From positions 1 through 64,000 of the forward strand of contig JARVKI010000090.1 of assembly GCA_036674765.1 (NCBI GenBank): 64,000 nt of DNA, written 5' to 3'. The DNA comes from Seiridium cupressi. Lineage: Eukaryota > Ascomycota > Sordariomycetes > Amphisphaeriales > Sporocadaceae. Each line of letters opens with the position of its first letter. The stretch's first letter is position 1. The notes beneath the pieces are model-generated. The model saw only the letters and a list, made by a program, of their open reading frames with translations, was not told the origin of the DNA and made no database searches. Positions 11,650-22,646 of the stretch are shown here, piece by piece. The translations under genes and the position numbers were made by a program.

Positions 11650-14194
11650 TGCCCTGGAACAAGGTCACTGGGTCCGTCCTGGAAAGTGGTTTGGGGTTCG
11701 GAAAAGTATAGATTTGGCTCTGTTTAAAAAAGCGGAATAGAATGACTCCATGTAGATTTGGATGTACATAAACAGTAATAATGTTAATAAAAGCGCGTAG
11801 AAACCTACAATGTGTCCATCTAGTGACATCCGCTGGCGTGCTTGGAAGCACCGACGATTCCCAAGTAGTGCATCAAATCGACAAGAGATCGCGGGCAGTC
11901 GTCCTGTCGTTTGCCGTAGGAAGCACTAGGTTACCCCACTAATAAGAAGATAAGCTTAAGTTTACAGCGATGAGGCTTCTGTAACGTAAGCCCCGCCTAC
12001 ATTGTACCGTTTCTCCGCCGACAGAGTGTTGAAGATTAGATTGCAATTGCGCGACACTCCAAGAGTAGTTGCAATGAGAACGAAAGGTTTATATGCAATG
12101 ATGAACTCGTTTCGCTGGTTGTTCTCACTGGAGGCGCTTTGAAAACGCCTCTTTTGGTGAACAAAAGGCAGGGGAGGCCGCTGGACCTTTCGCCTCGGAT
12201 CAAAGGTAAATAAGGGCTCGGGCGCACACCGCGTCACTGGAAGTCAGTCTACAGTGTGAGACGCCTAATAGATATTCTGGATTAATATAGCATTCCAACT
12301 GTTGATTTAGAGTTCCATGACTTAACAGCATGCCAAGTCACTCAGCTATCGTTGTTCACGTGTTGTTGTACGAGGCTTCGTTATAATGCTCGTACCTAAC
12401 GCAACACCACTCGCTTAGCAACTTCCCCTAGCGTTAGCTAAATATTCAATCAGTAAGGTGAGAAATTACGCAAGATAGAACCCGACTGACTACTTTGGTA
12501 AGTCGCAGACCCGACCGACTAATTTCAATGCAGTTACTGGGAGGTAATATAGCGCAGTCGACACGTGTGCTCCAGTCGAGGGGTGGAAATGAAATTCTAT
12601 CGAGGCAAGCACAAAGGATGGGCATACGCAACCTATTACGCGACTTTTTATCAGCCAGCTTTACCGTTTTATAGGTCGACGTAATGTATGATATTGAGGT
12701 TTCCACCCTCAAAACGGCTACAGAGAAAATGAGTAGTTGCAGCACCAGGCTCCAGATGGTAATAGTGGGTGTGATGCGCTCTCTCTGCCAACGTCCTATT
12801 CCCTTCTCGTTCGAATTTATTTGGGATTGATGATCAAACGCATTTCTGTGAACACCACAATGTTCAGGCAGTGTCTTACGGCATTAGTATGCACGAATAC
12901 GTTCCAATAATCTCTGCCAGCCTGTCAACTCGACTACTAGGAACCGGCGGAACCTGTGCTTGGCAGATCTTCAAGAAAGCTCCGATGCAGGAATTATAGT
13001 TAGTCGCAGCCATATAAATACAGTCGGGAACACCACCACTTTAGACGCTAAGTAAGTTTCGGCGTTATACCTTTTTAACATCATGTTGGTCTCTTACTAT
13101 AGGTCTGAGAACTGGTACTTTTCGTTCGAGGAAATATTTCCTCTTATAATGTTACACTGGTGATGCCTAATATTCAAGCGGTATCATACCAGCAACAATC
13201 GAGAAAAGACCACCCACGACCGCCGCTCTTCGAGAAATTCATGTGAACATTGTATTTCTTTTCGCTCTTCCGTCGTATTTCCCGGAAGTCAGCCACCAAT
13301 CAACGGTGAACGAGGTCAAGCCACAGAGCCCTAGATGCTAGTGGGAATCACGTCCATTCATACTACGATCTGACTAACCGGGAAACCCCCTCGCTTGCCT
13401 ACGAACCGATCTTCAATTACGGTGCTGTAAAATTATTAACTAGCTAGTGTAGAATCGTTCAAGGTACTTAACTTTCACCTTACGATTTGCATTGCCTACT
13501 CTTCCGACAGTCTCATCGACCACGAACTGCGACAACTGTGCCTGCATCGTTACTTGTCAAGCTGACGGCTTTTCTAATTACCGACGCGCAAGAAGCAAAT
13601 ATTCCGTCTTTATTACAAACCCATCTGCCATTGCTTTTGGGTGCCTGCTATCGAGATCGCCGAGAGCCTCTGCATTGTTCCCTCCATGAACAGTACAGTT
13701 TGTACGATTTGTGAGACGTTGACATTTGCTGATCTCTTATGCCCATTTGAATTTGCTTATTCGAATGCCTCCCAGCCTGTTCCTTGTCCATATCAGCCTT
13801 TCTATAGAGCTAGATGTTTGTTAGCAAGACTGAGCGTGTCCAGCTGCCACACAGATCGACCCCCCTGTGCTCGAGGCCTAAAGCTAATTCCACCAACGAG
13901 AATTGAGTTGAGCAGCACCCCACGAGAACGCCAAGAAGGAGCCAAATAATCCGCCGATTACCAGTGCCGAGAGCCTGAAACACCTACCGCAGGCACCCTT
14001 GTTACCCCAGACATTTCCCCAGATTTATATGCCCGAACGCTCAAAGGATCTGCATCCTCCGAAAACAACCTTATTTACTTGGCATTACTAGCATCCCCAT
14101 AAATCCCGAAAAGTACAAATAACAGAGGATCGACTATTTAGTATGTCGTTGAGGTACTCGGTAGTATCCTCCTGTCCACTCACAAATTATTATC
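11650..14194. other. 2.5 kb without a recognisable gene
   Basis: Short frames near 11960-12240, 12446-12745 and 13487-13949 have no domain, signal peptide or convincing introns. The last ~200 bases presumably hold the pectin methylesterase promoter. Otherwise nothing identified. Confidence 0.55.
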
Positions 14195-15323
14195 ATGAAG
14201 ACTTTTCTAGGACTCCTTGCAAGCGCCACGGCCGTCCTGGCCACTAGTCGCACCAGTCCACCCTCGGGCTGCCTGCACGTCGCCAAGTCTGGCGGCGACT
14301 ACACCACCGTACTCGCGGCTGTCAATTCGTTGTCCACCAGCTCAACCTCGGACCAATGCATCTTCATCGATCAGGGAACATTTACCGAGCAAGTCTATAT
14401 CCCGGCTCGCTCGGCTATGCTGACGATTTATGGCTACACCACTGACGATTCCGATTACACCAACAACAAGGCCATCATCACCTACAACAACAATGCCGCT
14501 AGCGCTGGAAGCAATGACGCCAGCGCCACTCTGCGTGTGTGGTCTGACAACTTCAAGATGTACAATGTTAACGTTATCAACTCCTGTAAGTCCACCTCGC
14601 TTATGTCTGCAAATGACCCGATTATAATCGGTCTCTATCCCGGTGCATGGTGTACCTGATACCAATAACCTGCCCAACAGACGGTCAAGGCTCACAAGCC
14701 CTTGCCTTGAGTGCCCAGAGCTCGGGTGGCTACTACGGCTGTTCTTTCTACGGCTTCCAGGATACGGTTCTGGCCAATGAAGACCAGCAGTACTACAAGA
14801 ACTGCGAGATCACAGGCGCGACCGACTTCATATTCGGCCAGAGAGCTCAAGCTTGGTTTGAAGCGTGCGATATCAGAGTCAGAAACGGTGGCTACTATAT
14901 CACCGGTATAATGATACTGCACCAGCCCCTCAGGCGATATTTGCTGACACACTTGCAACAGCCAATGGTCGTGATTCGGACAGCAACCCCTCATATTATC
15001 TCTTCAACAACTGTGACGTTGCTGCCGCATCTGGCGAGTCCGTTTCGAGCCGCACGTATTATCTCGGTCGGCCTTGGCGTACTTATGCACGGGTCGTATT
15101 TCAGAATACTGCCATGAGCTCTGTCGTTCGGACTGAAGGATGGACCGTATGGGACGATGATACTGATACATCGACGGTGTACTACGCCGAGTACAACAAC
15201 TCGGGCGATGGGGCAACCGGGCCAAGAGTCAGCTGGGCTAAGACTCTCTCCTCTGCTGTATCAATCTCGACGGTCCTTGGCAGCTCGTATTCGAGCCAGG
15301 GATGGTATGATTCCTCTTACTAA
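14195..15323 (+). CDS. secreted pectin methylesterase (CE8)
   Basis: Three exons, 14195-14585, 14681-14905 and 14962-15323, give 325 residues, the usual length of fungal pectinesterases. Intron 1 is 95 nt (GTAAGT...CCAACAG); intron 2 is 56 nt (GTATAA, GCTGAC branch point, GCAACAG). Residues 1-17 are a signal peptide. Family signatures are all present: Gln136 in GQGSQALAL, Gln157-Asp158 in the GFQDTV block, Asp179 in GATDFIFG, and Arg242-Trp244 in LGRPW, which are the oxyanion, acid/base, nucleophile and substrate-binding residues of the CE8 right-handed beta-helix. The enzyme de-esterifies homogalacturonan, releasing methanol and exposing pectin to polygalacturonases and lyases, outside the cell. 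The neighbours are not other pectinases. The gene looks intact and functional. Confidence 0.95.
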
Positions 15324-15444
15324 GACGCATTACAACAGCACTTCGAACTTTAGGAGCCTGAGTACATCATTCTTCGCTTCTTGTACATAGTATAGTGACA
15401 ATTTATCAACTTACACTCACAGGGGTGAATTCTTCATTCTATTC

Positions 15445-16368
15445 TTAAGACCTCGTGATTGCAATCCCGGTTAGATCTCCCAGCTCTGGGAATATAACCT
15501 TCTTTTCCTTATTCTTCAGATTTACCTGATAAACACCCCCGGACAAATCCGTGACATAGGCTTTTTGATTTCCCACGTCGAGCGCAAGGCCAATGGTCTC
15601 ATGTAACCTGGTGGCAAGAATTTCCCTCTTAATGCTCTTCGATGCTTGACCACTCCCGATGAAAGCCCTGTTGAGAGTGTTCCCGAAAGGTGGATCACCT
15701 CTGTCAGTCCAGTAAAGGATTTCGGAATCCTCGGCGTATTCCAAGTCAATTGGTTCGGGCAGACCCTCGAAGAGGATTTCGGCTGGCTCCGTGGGTGCTT
15801 CAATCTTGGCTCTGAGGATCCTCCCCTTGTTGCCCTTGGACGGTCCCTTCATCGTCCAGTAGAAGTAGCCGTTCTTCTCATCTACTGTGATGCCAACGCA
15901 CCACGTGCATCTGTCCTCGCGGTCTTCTGGCGTTTCACCGGTCGACCTTAGCACCTCCACATTTGAGCCGTCAAGGTCGCATCGCATCACCTTCATCCCC
16001 TCGCGATCGCACCAGTACAATTTGCGGCTCTTGGGCGCAAGAGTGATCTGCTTGGGAGTATAGACGCCGACGGTGCCGGACTGCACTATTGTCCTCCTAT
16101 CCGAGCCGTCCAGATTGGCACGCTCGATGGAGCCATCGTTGGACTTGAAAGTCGGACCCATGTTCGTCCAGTATATATAGCCGTTGTCGTGATCAACGGC
16201 AATACCATCGGGCATTGTGGTCATGTTTTCAACCACAGCACGGACATCACTACCATCTGTGTGGCACGAAAGTATGCGACCGTTCTTTTGATTGGGGAAA
16301 TTTGACAAGTCCGTATCTAGAATGTAAAGACGAGTCGGAGATAAAGAACCCATGTTGCGATGTGGCAT
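15445..16368 (-). CDS. YWTD-repeat beta-propeller protein (LDL-receptor-like repeats)
   Basis: Single exon from ATG at 16368, 307 residues. It consists of repeated propeller blades with the LDL-receptor YWTD signature: GYIYWTN, RKLYWCD, GYFYWTM and ILYWTD, plus a weaker KAYVTD. Each is preceded by DG(S/I) turns such as HTDGSDVR, NLDGSDRR and DLDGSNVE. There is no signal peptide at this start, so the protein is probably cytosolic, unless an upstream exon was missed. Soluble bacterial and fungal members of this class are six-bladed propellers of unknown activity, sometimes annotated as SMP-30- or lactonase-like. It converges tail to tail with the pectin methylesterase (121 bases apart). It lies on the same strand as the downstream-numbered dehydrogenase at 17050, 680 bases away. 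No lesions are seen. Confidence 0.85.
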   Translation of the reverse strand: MPHRNMGSLSPTRLYILDTDLSNFPNQKNGRILSCHTDGSDVRAVVENMTTMPDGIAVDHDNGYIYWTNMGPTFKSNDGSIERANLDGSDRRTIVQSGTVGVYTPKQITLAPKSRKLYWCDREGMKVMRCDLDGSNVEVLRSTGETPEDREDRCTWCVGITVDEKNGYFYWTMKGPSKGNKGRILRAKIEAPTEPAEILFEGLPEPIDLEYAEDSEILYWTDRGDPPFGNTLNRAFIGSGQASKSIKREILATRLHETIGLALDVGNQKAYVTDLSGGVYQVNLKNKEKKVIFPELGDLTGIAITRS

Positions 16369-17049
16369 CAATAGTAATGGTTAAATTAATAATGAAAGGT
16401 CGAGGTGGTGAGGAGTGGGTGTAGTTTTGCACCGATTTGGACTCCAAACAGTATGGAGACTTTGGATTTAGTATCGTGAGTCTTGGCTTTTATAAGATCA
16501 GGGAAAGAATAACGATTATATTTGCCTTCGATAGACGGCATCCCCGAGAAGCTATGGGGGGCGCACCATCGTGACGCCCAAAGAGCGACGCGCGAGATTC
16601 GCCCGAACCATCCGTCTAGGGCGAACTGTTGCTGTGACCGCCAATGAAGAATTCGATATGGCATTGTGATGATTTGTGGTTCTCCGTGATGATTGTGGAG
16701 CCGTAGTCTCAATTTCGTGGTCCACTGCGGAATTCCTCGCCGCTGTGATATTTTTGAATCGCTGTTTTGCGGGTAGGCCCGTGCAAACGGAGCACAAGTG
16801 TCTGACGATCTATTATGGACTTACCGCCGGTTCTAGGCTGTTTACCCCCATGGGCATTTACGATGTCACAATCTGAGTGTGAATTTAAGGGCGTCTGCTG
16901 TCGCAATTTGATAGAAATTGAAGCAAAGTTAAAGGTTAATTACATGTACTCAGAAGCACTATCAATAGTCAGCCAATATATCACCAAAATATCGCAAGTC
17001 ATGGCAGGGAGGACGACATAGATTGAGATCTCAGTATGCATTTATTTAT
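16369..17049. other. intergenic, no gene recognised
   Basis: 680 bases separating the YWTD gene start from the end of the dehydrogenase gene. It should hold the YWTD promoter and the dehydrogenase 3' end. Small frames here have no supporting features. Confidence 0.6.
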
Positions 17050-18018
17050 TCAAGACTTGTGTTGACCTTGTGCATATGAATCCCACTCCTTCCTCACGTT
17101 TAAAAGCCTGACCAGTTCCTCATCTCTCTGCTTTGCTAGATCCCGATATTCCCTTCCCGCCACAGCGCTGAGAGCCCCATCAATCCACTTCTTCTTCAGC
17201 ACCTCGTCGACCACGGGATCTTGAGGCGCCCACCACGTTGTCATTGGCCCAAGAAGATGATTTGTCATATGTTCGATACCGCCTTCCCCTCCACCAAGAT
17301 GCATCAAGATGCTCGGGCCCATAATTCCCCAGCGCAGACCAGGCCCGAATGAAACCGCATCGTCGATCTCACTGACATCACAAATGCCCTCTTGGAGGAT
17401 GTACAAGCTCTCACGGACAAGTGCAGCCTGAAGCCGGTTGGCAACATGACCAGCTGCTTCCTTTTTCACGTGGATGGCTTTCTTGCCCATGTTCTTGTAG
17501 AAGGAAAGAGCCCGCTCGACGACTTTTGGGTCGGTTTGATCGCCGCCAACGACTTCAACCAGCGGCATCAGATGGGGCGGATTGAAGGGGTGGCCTATAA
17601 CAAGCCGTTGAGGTCTCGCATCCAGCGTCATACCCTCTTGCATCGACGAGCACTTCAGACCACTGGAACTCGATGAGATGATAGTATCTGGTCCGATGTG
17701 CGCAGCCATGTCGTTAAGCAGCTTACGCTTGAAATCCAGCCGTTCCGGTCCATTCTCTTGGACGAAATCGGCCCCTTGGAGGGCATCCGCCATATTCGTG
17801 GTAAACATGATATCTTCGGGTTTCACCCCAGCCTTCTTGACGAGCCCGATTGATGCCAAGACGGGAAGGGCATCTTCGACCAGTCTACGCATGGACGCTT
17901 CTGCCGCTGGATTGACATCGAAAGCTCTGACGGCGAGTCCTTGCGCCACATACAGGGCAGCCCAAGAGGCGCCAATGGCACCACAGCCGATGATAGCAAC
18001 ATTCTGGATATTCGACAT
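17050..18018 (-). CDS. 3-hydroxyacyl-CoA dehydrogenase family enzyme (lambda-crystallin / L-gulonate or carnitine dehydrogenase-like)
   Basis: Single exon from ATG 18018, 322 residues, a normal length for short members of the family that lack an enoyl-CoA hydratase domain. Residues 7-16 form the Rossmann turn VAIIGCGAIG, with Asp34 placed to prefer NAD over NADP. The family motifs SSSSSGL (115-121), GHPFNPPH with the catalytic His143, the LVEVVGG strand, and HVANRLQAAL with Asn194 are present, followed by the all-helical C-terminal domain. The reaction class is NAD-dependent oxidation of a 3-hydroxy acid or 3-hydroxyacyl-CoA. Lambda-crystallin/L-gulonate 3-dehydrogenase and L-carnitine 3-dehydrogenase share this layout, and the sequence alone does not decide between them. 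It is divergently paired with a family III CoA-transferase starting at 19488, suggesting a shared acyl-CoA catabolic route. No peroxisomal tripeptide is clear (the C-terminus is QHKS). Confidence 0.9.
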   Translation of the reverse strand: MSNIQNVAIIGCGAIGASWAALYVAQGLAVRAFDVNPAAEASMRRLVEDALPVLASIGLVKKAGVKPEDIMFTTNMADALQGADFVQENGPERLDFKRKLLNDMAAHIGPDTIISSSSSGLKCSSMQEGMTLDARPQRLVIGHPFNPPHLMPLVEVVGGDQTDPKVVERALSFYKNMGKKAIHVKKEAAGHVANRLQAALVRESLYILQEGICDVSEIDDAVSFGPGLRWGIMGPSILMHLGGGEGGIEHMTNHLLGPMTTWWAPQDPVVDEVLKKKWIDGALSAVAGREYRDLAKQRDEELVRLLNVRKEWDSYAQGQHKS

Positions 18019-19487
18019 GGTTGGTGATTGATTGTGCCGGTTGAGTTGGTTTCGAGTATTACAAAGACTTTCTCAGTTGACGAAGTATCCTTGCGAGATA
18101 TGCGCCAGGCCGCGGAGAGATATAACGTGGAAATATATACCGGCAGGATAAAACCTTGGTGAATGTAAGCACCCTGCACAAGGACATCGCCGACCGAGGC
18201 GATCCACTCAAGTTTGCATTCAGTGGCACCGGAATGCCTGGCCATCGAATCGTCGGCTCCGACACCGTGAAGTCCACAAACTACATGTACCTATACCTTA
18301 TCGGACAATGGGTGTCCCCAGTGTTCCGATTAAACTCGCGCGTTCGAAGGCTGGCTATGCACGATGTACTCAAGTACGAAAGCATTGACAGTCTCAATAC
18401 GTGGAATTCTCGCGTTGCAATTCCGCAGCTAAGATCGACGCTAATCGGTGGACACGACTCGGTGCTAAGTTGCCAGTACCGAGAATTTCAGGGAGTCGCC
18501 CACGGGGAATGACGCCAACTCCCGACAAGCAACAAGCCCAGGTTTCCGTGCTTCCACGGATTCCAGATAAATTTCTCAGCCCTACGAACTGACGGACTTG
18601 ACTGTTTCCGTACCAGATGCAAAATTGCGCACAGTCACTACTAGACAAGTAACGCCGCGAGACAGGACTGACAGGCAGTGACAGCGGAACGAAGCCGCTT
18701 CTGTGGAGAAGCAGCCCCCAGGGCGTCACTGTCGCCTCGAAATGTCTAGTGTTGATACAACGGTCAGCGGCAGATTGAGAGTGATGCTCCTGCGCATGTT
18801 CTCTTCAGGTAGCTTATCGCGCAATGCTAATTGTTATGGAGTTGAAGCTCGCGCATAGTGTGCGCTGACGTGTTAATCGTGACCCGCCTAGGGGTAGCTG
18901 ATGTGTTCGCCCGCACCGCACTAGCTGGTTGGAGAGCGCTTGGAGAAAACAAAGTCAAAGCTTGCTCAGTCTGCAGTGTGTTTTCCAGATTCCGCGCGCA
19001 TTGTTGCGGGTCCCAACGCTCAGTGCCTCGGCCGGAAGAGACAATCAGGTTCGAGGTGCCTCAGTCTCTCCAAGCAGCGAAGCTATCTCGCTTCTCGGCA
19101 CTAGACGTCAGCGCGAATGATTCTGCAGTGTTCGCCGATGGGTGTCGCATATTCACGCCCCGGAGGCATTCCGTGAGTACGGGGGTTGGTGGGTCCCTCG
19201 CCACGAGGACATAGGCCGGCTGAGACTGGTCATGTCGGAAGGCCTGTCTATGATGCATGAATATCCCGGCAAACCCGGCAAATATCCAGGCCGTTCGACC
19301 ATTACTACTACTGTCCTAGGGAGTAGAAATATGCATTGGTAGCCCAGCGTCGTTGTACTTTAGGTTCTCATCCTTCCTGATATCAATTCATTGGCGTTGA
19401 CCTGAATCGTCCTCTTCCCAAACGCATAGTTGGAAGCAGGATTATACCTACCGCATCCCTTCATCACTACTTGTATCTCATATCGAC
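18019..19487. other. divergent promoter region between dehydrogenase and CoA-transferase genes
   Basis: 1.47 kb between two divergently transcribed metabolic genes, so it must contain both promoters. Short frames (for example 18394-18729 and 18858-19214) show no domain. I see no convincing operator repeat by eye. Confidence 0.5.
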
Positions 19488-21218
19488 ATGTCGCAAGAAC
19501 CCAGATCCCTAGACGTCTACGGACCCGGCACCTTCACGGACCGGGGCTTCGTACCCGTACCCCAAGACACCGAACGTATCTTCAGACTCATTGCATCGCA
19601 AACACCGGGCTTCACTCAAGATGAGAGCCTTCTTTCGAGGGTCAGATTCGTCGGAGATGGCTTTCCGGTTATTCCTGGTCCGCTCAAGGCAACGTCCGTA
19701 GCAGCGTCTTTGCATGCCATGGCTGGTGTTATTGCCGACGAGATTCTAACACTACGGGGAGCCGAGAACAAGGACCGTCAAATCACTGTCGACACCACCA
19801 GAGCAGCATTCTGGTTTGGCTGCATTGCTGCAGCCTACCTTGATGGCGAGGATGTTGTTTCCTTGACGAAACAGGGCAAGCTCAAGAAGATTGTGCCGGA
19901 TTGGGAGCACGGCTGGACGGATACACCCCTCAAGTACCGAACAACTGGTCTCTATCCTACTTCGAACCTCGATGTCTGGTACTCGCTGCACGGCTCGCTT
20001 GATGCACTCCCCGTTCTTAAGTCCATTGGTATCGATCCTTCAACGCCTGTGAATTCGAATCAAGAGGCAGCAGAGCTTATTGCCAAGCGCACTAGCCAGC
20101 TCACCCCCGAGAAGTTGGAGTTCACCAACTTAATGAATGGCTCCTGTGGTAGTGTTTGTTTCACACCCAAGGAGTGGAACGAGAGCGAGATGGGCAAGTC
20201 ACTGGCTGCACATCCTCTCATCAATGTCAAGGCTCAACCCCAGGCCATTCCTACACCACCGGTTGCATTCCCTCCTCTGAACCCCAATGACAAGCGACCT
20301 CTGGCTGGTATCAAAGTCCTCGAGATGACGCGAGTGATCGCTGGTCCCCAGATTGGCACCATGTTGGCCAGCTTTGGTGCGGATGTCATTCGCATCAACC
20401 CACCGCATCTACCCGATATCAGCATATTACAGCTCACTCTCAATGCCGGCAAACGCACCATTGCGATTGACTTGCGCAAGCCCGAGGACGCTGCAATTCT
20501 CAACTCTCTCCTCGCCGAGGCAGATGTATTCATCCAGGGCTTTAGGCTAAACAAGATGCCAAAATACGGGTTGGGTCTGAACGACCTCCTCAAGCTTGCT
20601 GGCGACCGTGGGCGCGGTATTGTATATGTGTCCGAGAACTGCTATGGTCCCGACGGCTATTACGCTGAGCGTCCTGGCTGGCAACAGATAGCCGACACTG
20701 CATCTGGCGCTGCCTATGTCACCGGTCGCTCCCTCAAGTTGCCCAACAACGAGGCCGTGCTGCCGTCGCTGCCCATCAGCGACATGACAACCGGTGCCCT
20801 TGGTGCTGTTGGTGCCTTGCTTGCACTACGAGATCGTGCCACGAAGGGTGGAAGCTATGCCGTGCATGCCTCCCTGACAGCAGTAAACACATTTGCTCTG
20901 AAGCCTGAGGTCGGCTTGTATACCCCGGAGACCGTCGCAGAGTGTGCAGAACGTTTCCAATGGGCCGAGATGAGAGGATCCCACCACGTTTTGGATCTCC
21001 TCGTCACTGTGTGGAATGGTTGGAAGAGAGTGCTCGGGGATAAGCTGGATGAGAAGAGTGGTTGGTTCCAGAGCTTCGATGGGAGTGCATACGAGGGGAA
21101 GAGATTGAGTGTTTTGAAGCCTGTGGTAAGCCTCAGTGATGATGAGAGCACTCCACGATGGTCGACCCCTAGTGTTCCGTATGCCTACGAGAAGGCCGAG
21201 GGTATTGCTTTTAGGTAG
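19488..21218 (+). CDS. family III CoA-transferase (CaiB/BaiF-like)
   Basis: Single exon, ATG 19488, 576 residues. The N-terminal ~260 residues form a diverged first half, as in the longer fungal members. The canonical domain starts at about residue 271 with PLAGIKVLEMTRVIAGP, the GxxxxxxGADVIRI nucleotide-binding strand, and a DLRKPED turn. Asp432 in LPISDMTTG aligns by motif with the catalytic Asp that forms the acyl/CoA anhydride in formyl-CoA transferase. Family members move CoA between carboxylic acids (oxalate, carnitine, succinate, 2-methylacyl groups), so the substrate cannot be read from sequence. The divergent 3-hydroxyacyl-CoA-dehydrogenase-type neighbour suggests activation followed by oxidation of a hydroxy acid. 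No signal peptide; probably cytosolic or mitochondrial. No lesions. Confidence 0.92.
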   Translation: MSQEPRSLDVYGPGTFTDRGFVPVPQDTERIFRLIASQTPGFTQDESLLSRVRFVGDGFPVIPGPLKATSVAASLHAMAGVIADEILTLRGAENKDRQITVDTTRAAFWFGCIAAAYLDGEDVVSLTKQGKLKKIVPDWEHGWTDTPLKYRTTGLYPTSNLDVWYSLHGSLDALPVLKSIGIDPSTPVNSNQEAAELIAKRTSQLTPEKLEFTNLMNGSCGSVCFTPKEWNESEMGKSLAAHPLINVKAQPQAIPTPPVAFPPLNPNDKRPLAGIKVLEMTRVIAGPQIGTMLASFGADVIRINPPHLPDISILQLTLNAGKRTIAIDLRKPEDAAILNSLLAEADVFIQGFRLNKMPKYGLGLNDLLKLAGDRGRGIVYVSENCYGPDGYYAERPGWQQIADTASGAAYVTGRSLKLPNNEAVLPSLPISDMTTGALGAVGALLALRDRATKGGSYAVHASLTAVNTFALKPEVGLYTPETVAECAERFQWAEMRGSHHVLDLLVTVWNGWKRVLGDKLDEKSGWFQSFDGSAYEGKRLSVLKPVVSLSDDESTPRWSTPSVPYAYEKAEGIAFR

Positions 21219-21441
21219 TTAGGGCAACCAGCCACATAGACGTTAAAACCAAGCAAGAATTAAATGACCTGTTGAGACTATAAGGGAAACCTGTTCATCG
21301 ATACAGTAAAATAATGATTCTCATCACATTACGATTATTACGTTGATGTTGGTGCCACACCTGCCGAATGCACTTCGGTGCCGAAGCACCTATAGCATAA
21401 TATAGTTACTCTGCCGGCATGATCTAGCAAACGACTTTGAA

Positions 21442-22646
21442 TTAACCAATGTACTCAGCGCAAATCAAATCGCCCCCTAGGTCCATCACGTCACCAATGG
21501 TCGCGTTCGGAATCAGACCAGCCATCCACAGTGTATGACTTAGCGTTGTCTCATTGCCTCCATCGTTGAAGTAGTCTGTGACAGAAGTACTGGGATAATC
21601 GAAGTTGTTCTGGTCTAAGTAGGTCTGTAGCGGAATGTTACGGCCAGACATATCGGTTAAGCGAGTTGGGAGGTCCTGCTGCTGCCATCGCCACCACACG
21701 CGATCGAGGTAAGTGTGATGCAGGAAGAAAAGCGGATCGCCGGGGGAAGCGACGACGTCAAGCATTGTGCCGCCGATCGAACCATGACCCGCCGTATGGG
21801 GAGCGAAGATAAAGCACTGCCAGGCGTCCTCGTAGGTGTCCGTGGCATAGCACGCATCGAGCCAGGTACTGTTTGCCCAATCCCAGGCCCATGAGGCCAA
21901 TTTGCGGCTGAGGCAGTAGTTCGCCTCGTTGCTGGTCTGGTTGAGGTGCATGGTCAAGTTGACGAAAGGCCCATTGACGATACAGCCATCTTCGCCGACA
22001 TCACCAGTGCCAAAGCCAGTGTCAGCATCCAGGACGGAGGCCGCCTCCAGTTCACCAGATGTACGGTCTGCTAGCTCGTCCCAGTAGGGTTGAGCTCCTC
22101 GGTAGCCGCATTCCGTCTGTAACATAATTTCGTGCGCGCGCACTGCGACATAAGCAGTCAGAAATGTCTTTTGTAGGCAAACCGGGCGGGACGGCCCAAA
22201 AAGCTTATGTTATGATCAAGTAGTATACCCTTGAGTCGAAACAAAGCAGAAACTAGGGAATTCACAGTGTCACGTACTATACAAGCGGTGCCACGGGAGG
22301 AAGGCGCCCACATCGTGGATAATGTTTGACTGAACAATGTGACCATACATCAACTCATCCCACCTGTTCTTGGCTCCCTCGATGCCAAGGACAGCAGGCC
22401 GATTCTGCAAGCATAGCTCCGCGTCTATGTATCTTGACTTCTCGTCGTTTGTGAGTGCAGACCTTCTCATTTGTCAGTCACAGGTATGGGATTGAAGGGA
22501 TTGTAAACATACCATGCTTGTCGCTGATTGAGCCCCATGCATTTCGGGACAGAGTCGCACTTGGTTTTGGGTAACCCAGAGGCAACTGGCACGCTCGTAG
22601 CTACAAGCCAAAGCAGGGCCAGACTGCGAATGGATGAGAAGCCCAT
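21442..22646 (-). CDS. secreted tyrosinase (type 3 copper monophenol monooxygenase)
   Basis: Three exons, 22513-22646, 22278-22462 and 21442-22142, give 339 residues. Intron 1 is 50 nt (GTATGT, CTGAC branch point, GAGAAG acceptor) and intron 2 is 135 nt (GTACGT...GTCGCAG); both split codons that rejoin cleanly. Residues 1-24 are a signal peptide (MGFSSIRSLALLWLVATS...). The CuA site has His86, His94 and His103 in the pattern MYGH, IIHD, FLPWHRLY. The CuB site has His222 and His226 in PHTAGHGS and His248/249 in FLHHTYLDRVWW. The ECGYRGAQPYWDE segment is the tyrosinase hallmark. The length fits short secreted tyrosinases without the long C-terminal inhibitory domain. It oxidises phenols to quinones, relevant to melanin or lignin-phenol chemistry. 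It ends 223 bases from the end of the CoA-transferase gene (convergent). Intact. Confidence 0.93.

Noticed and set aside
13487..13949. Cluster of three overlapping plus-strand frames with Cys-containing stretches
   Set aside because: They lie in different frames with no usable introns joining them and no signal peptide.
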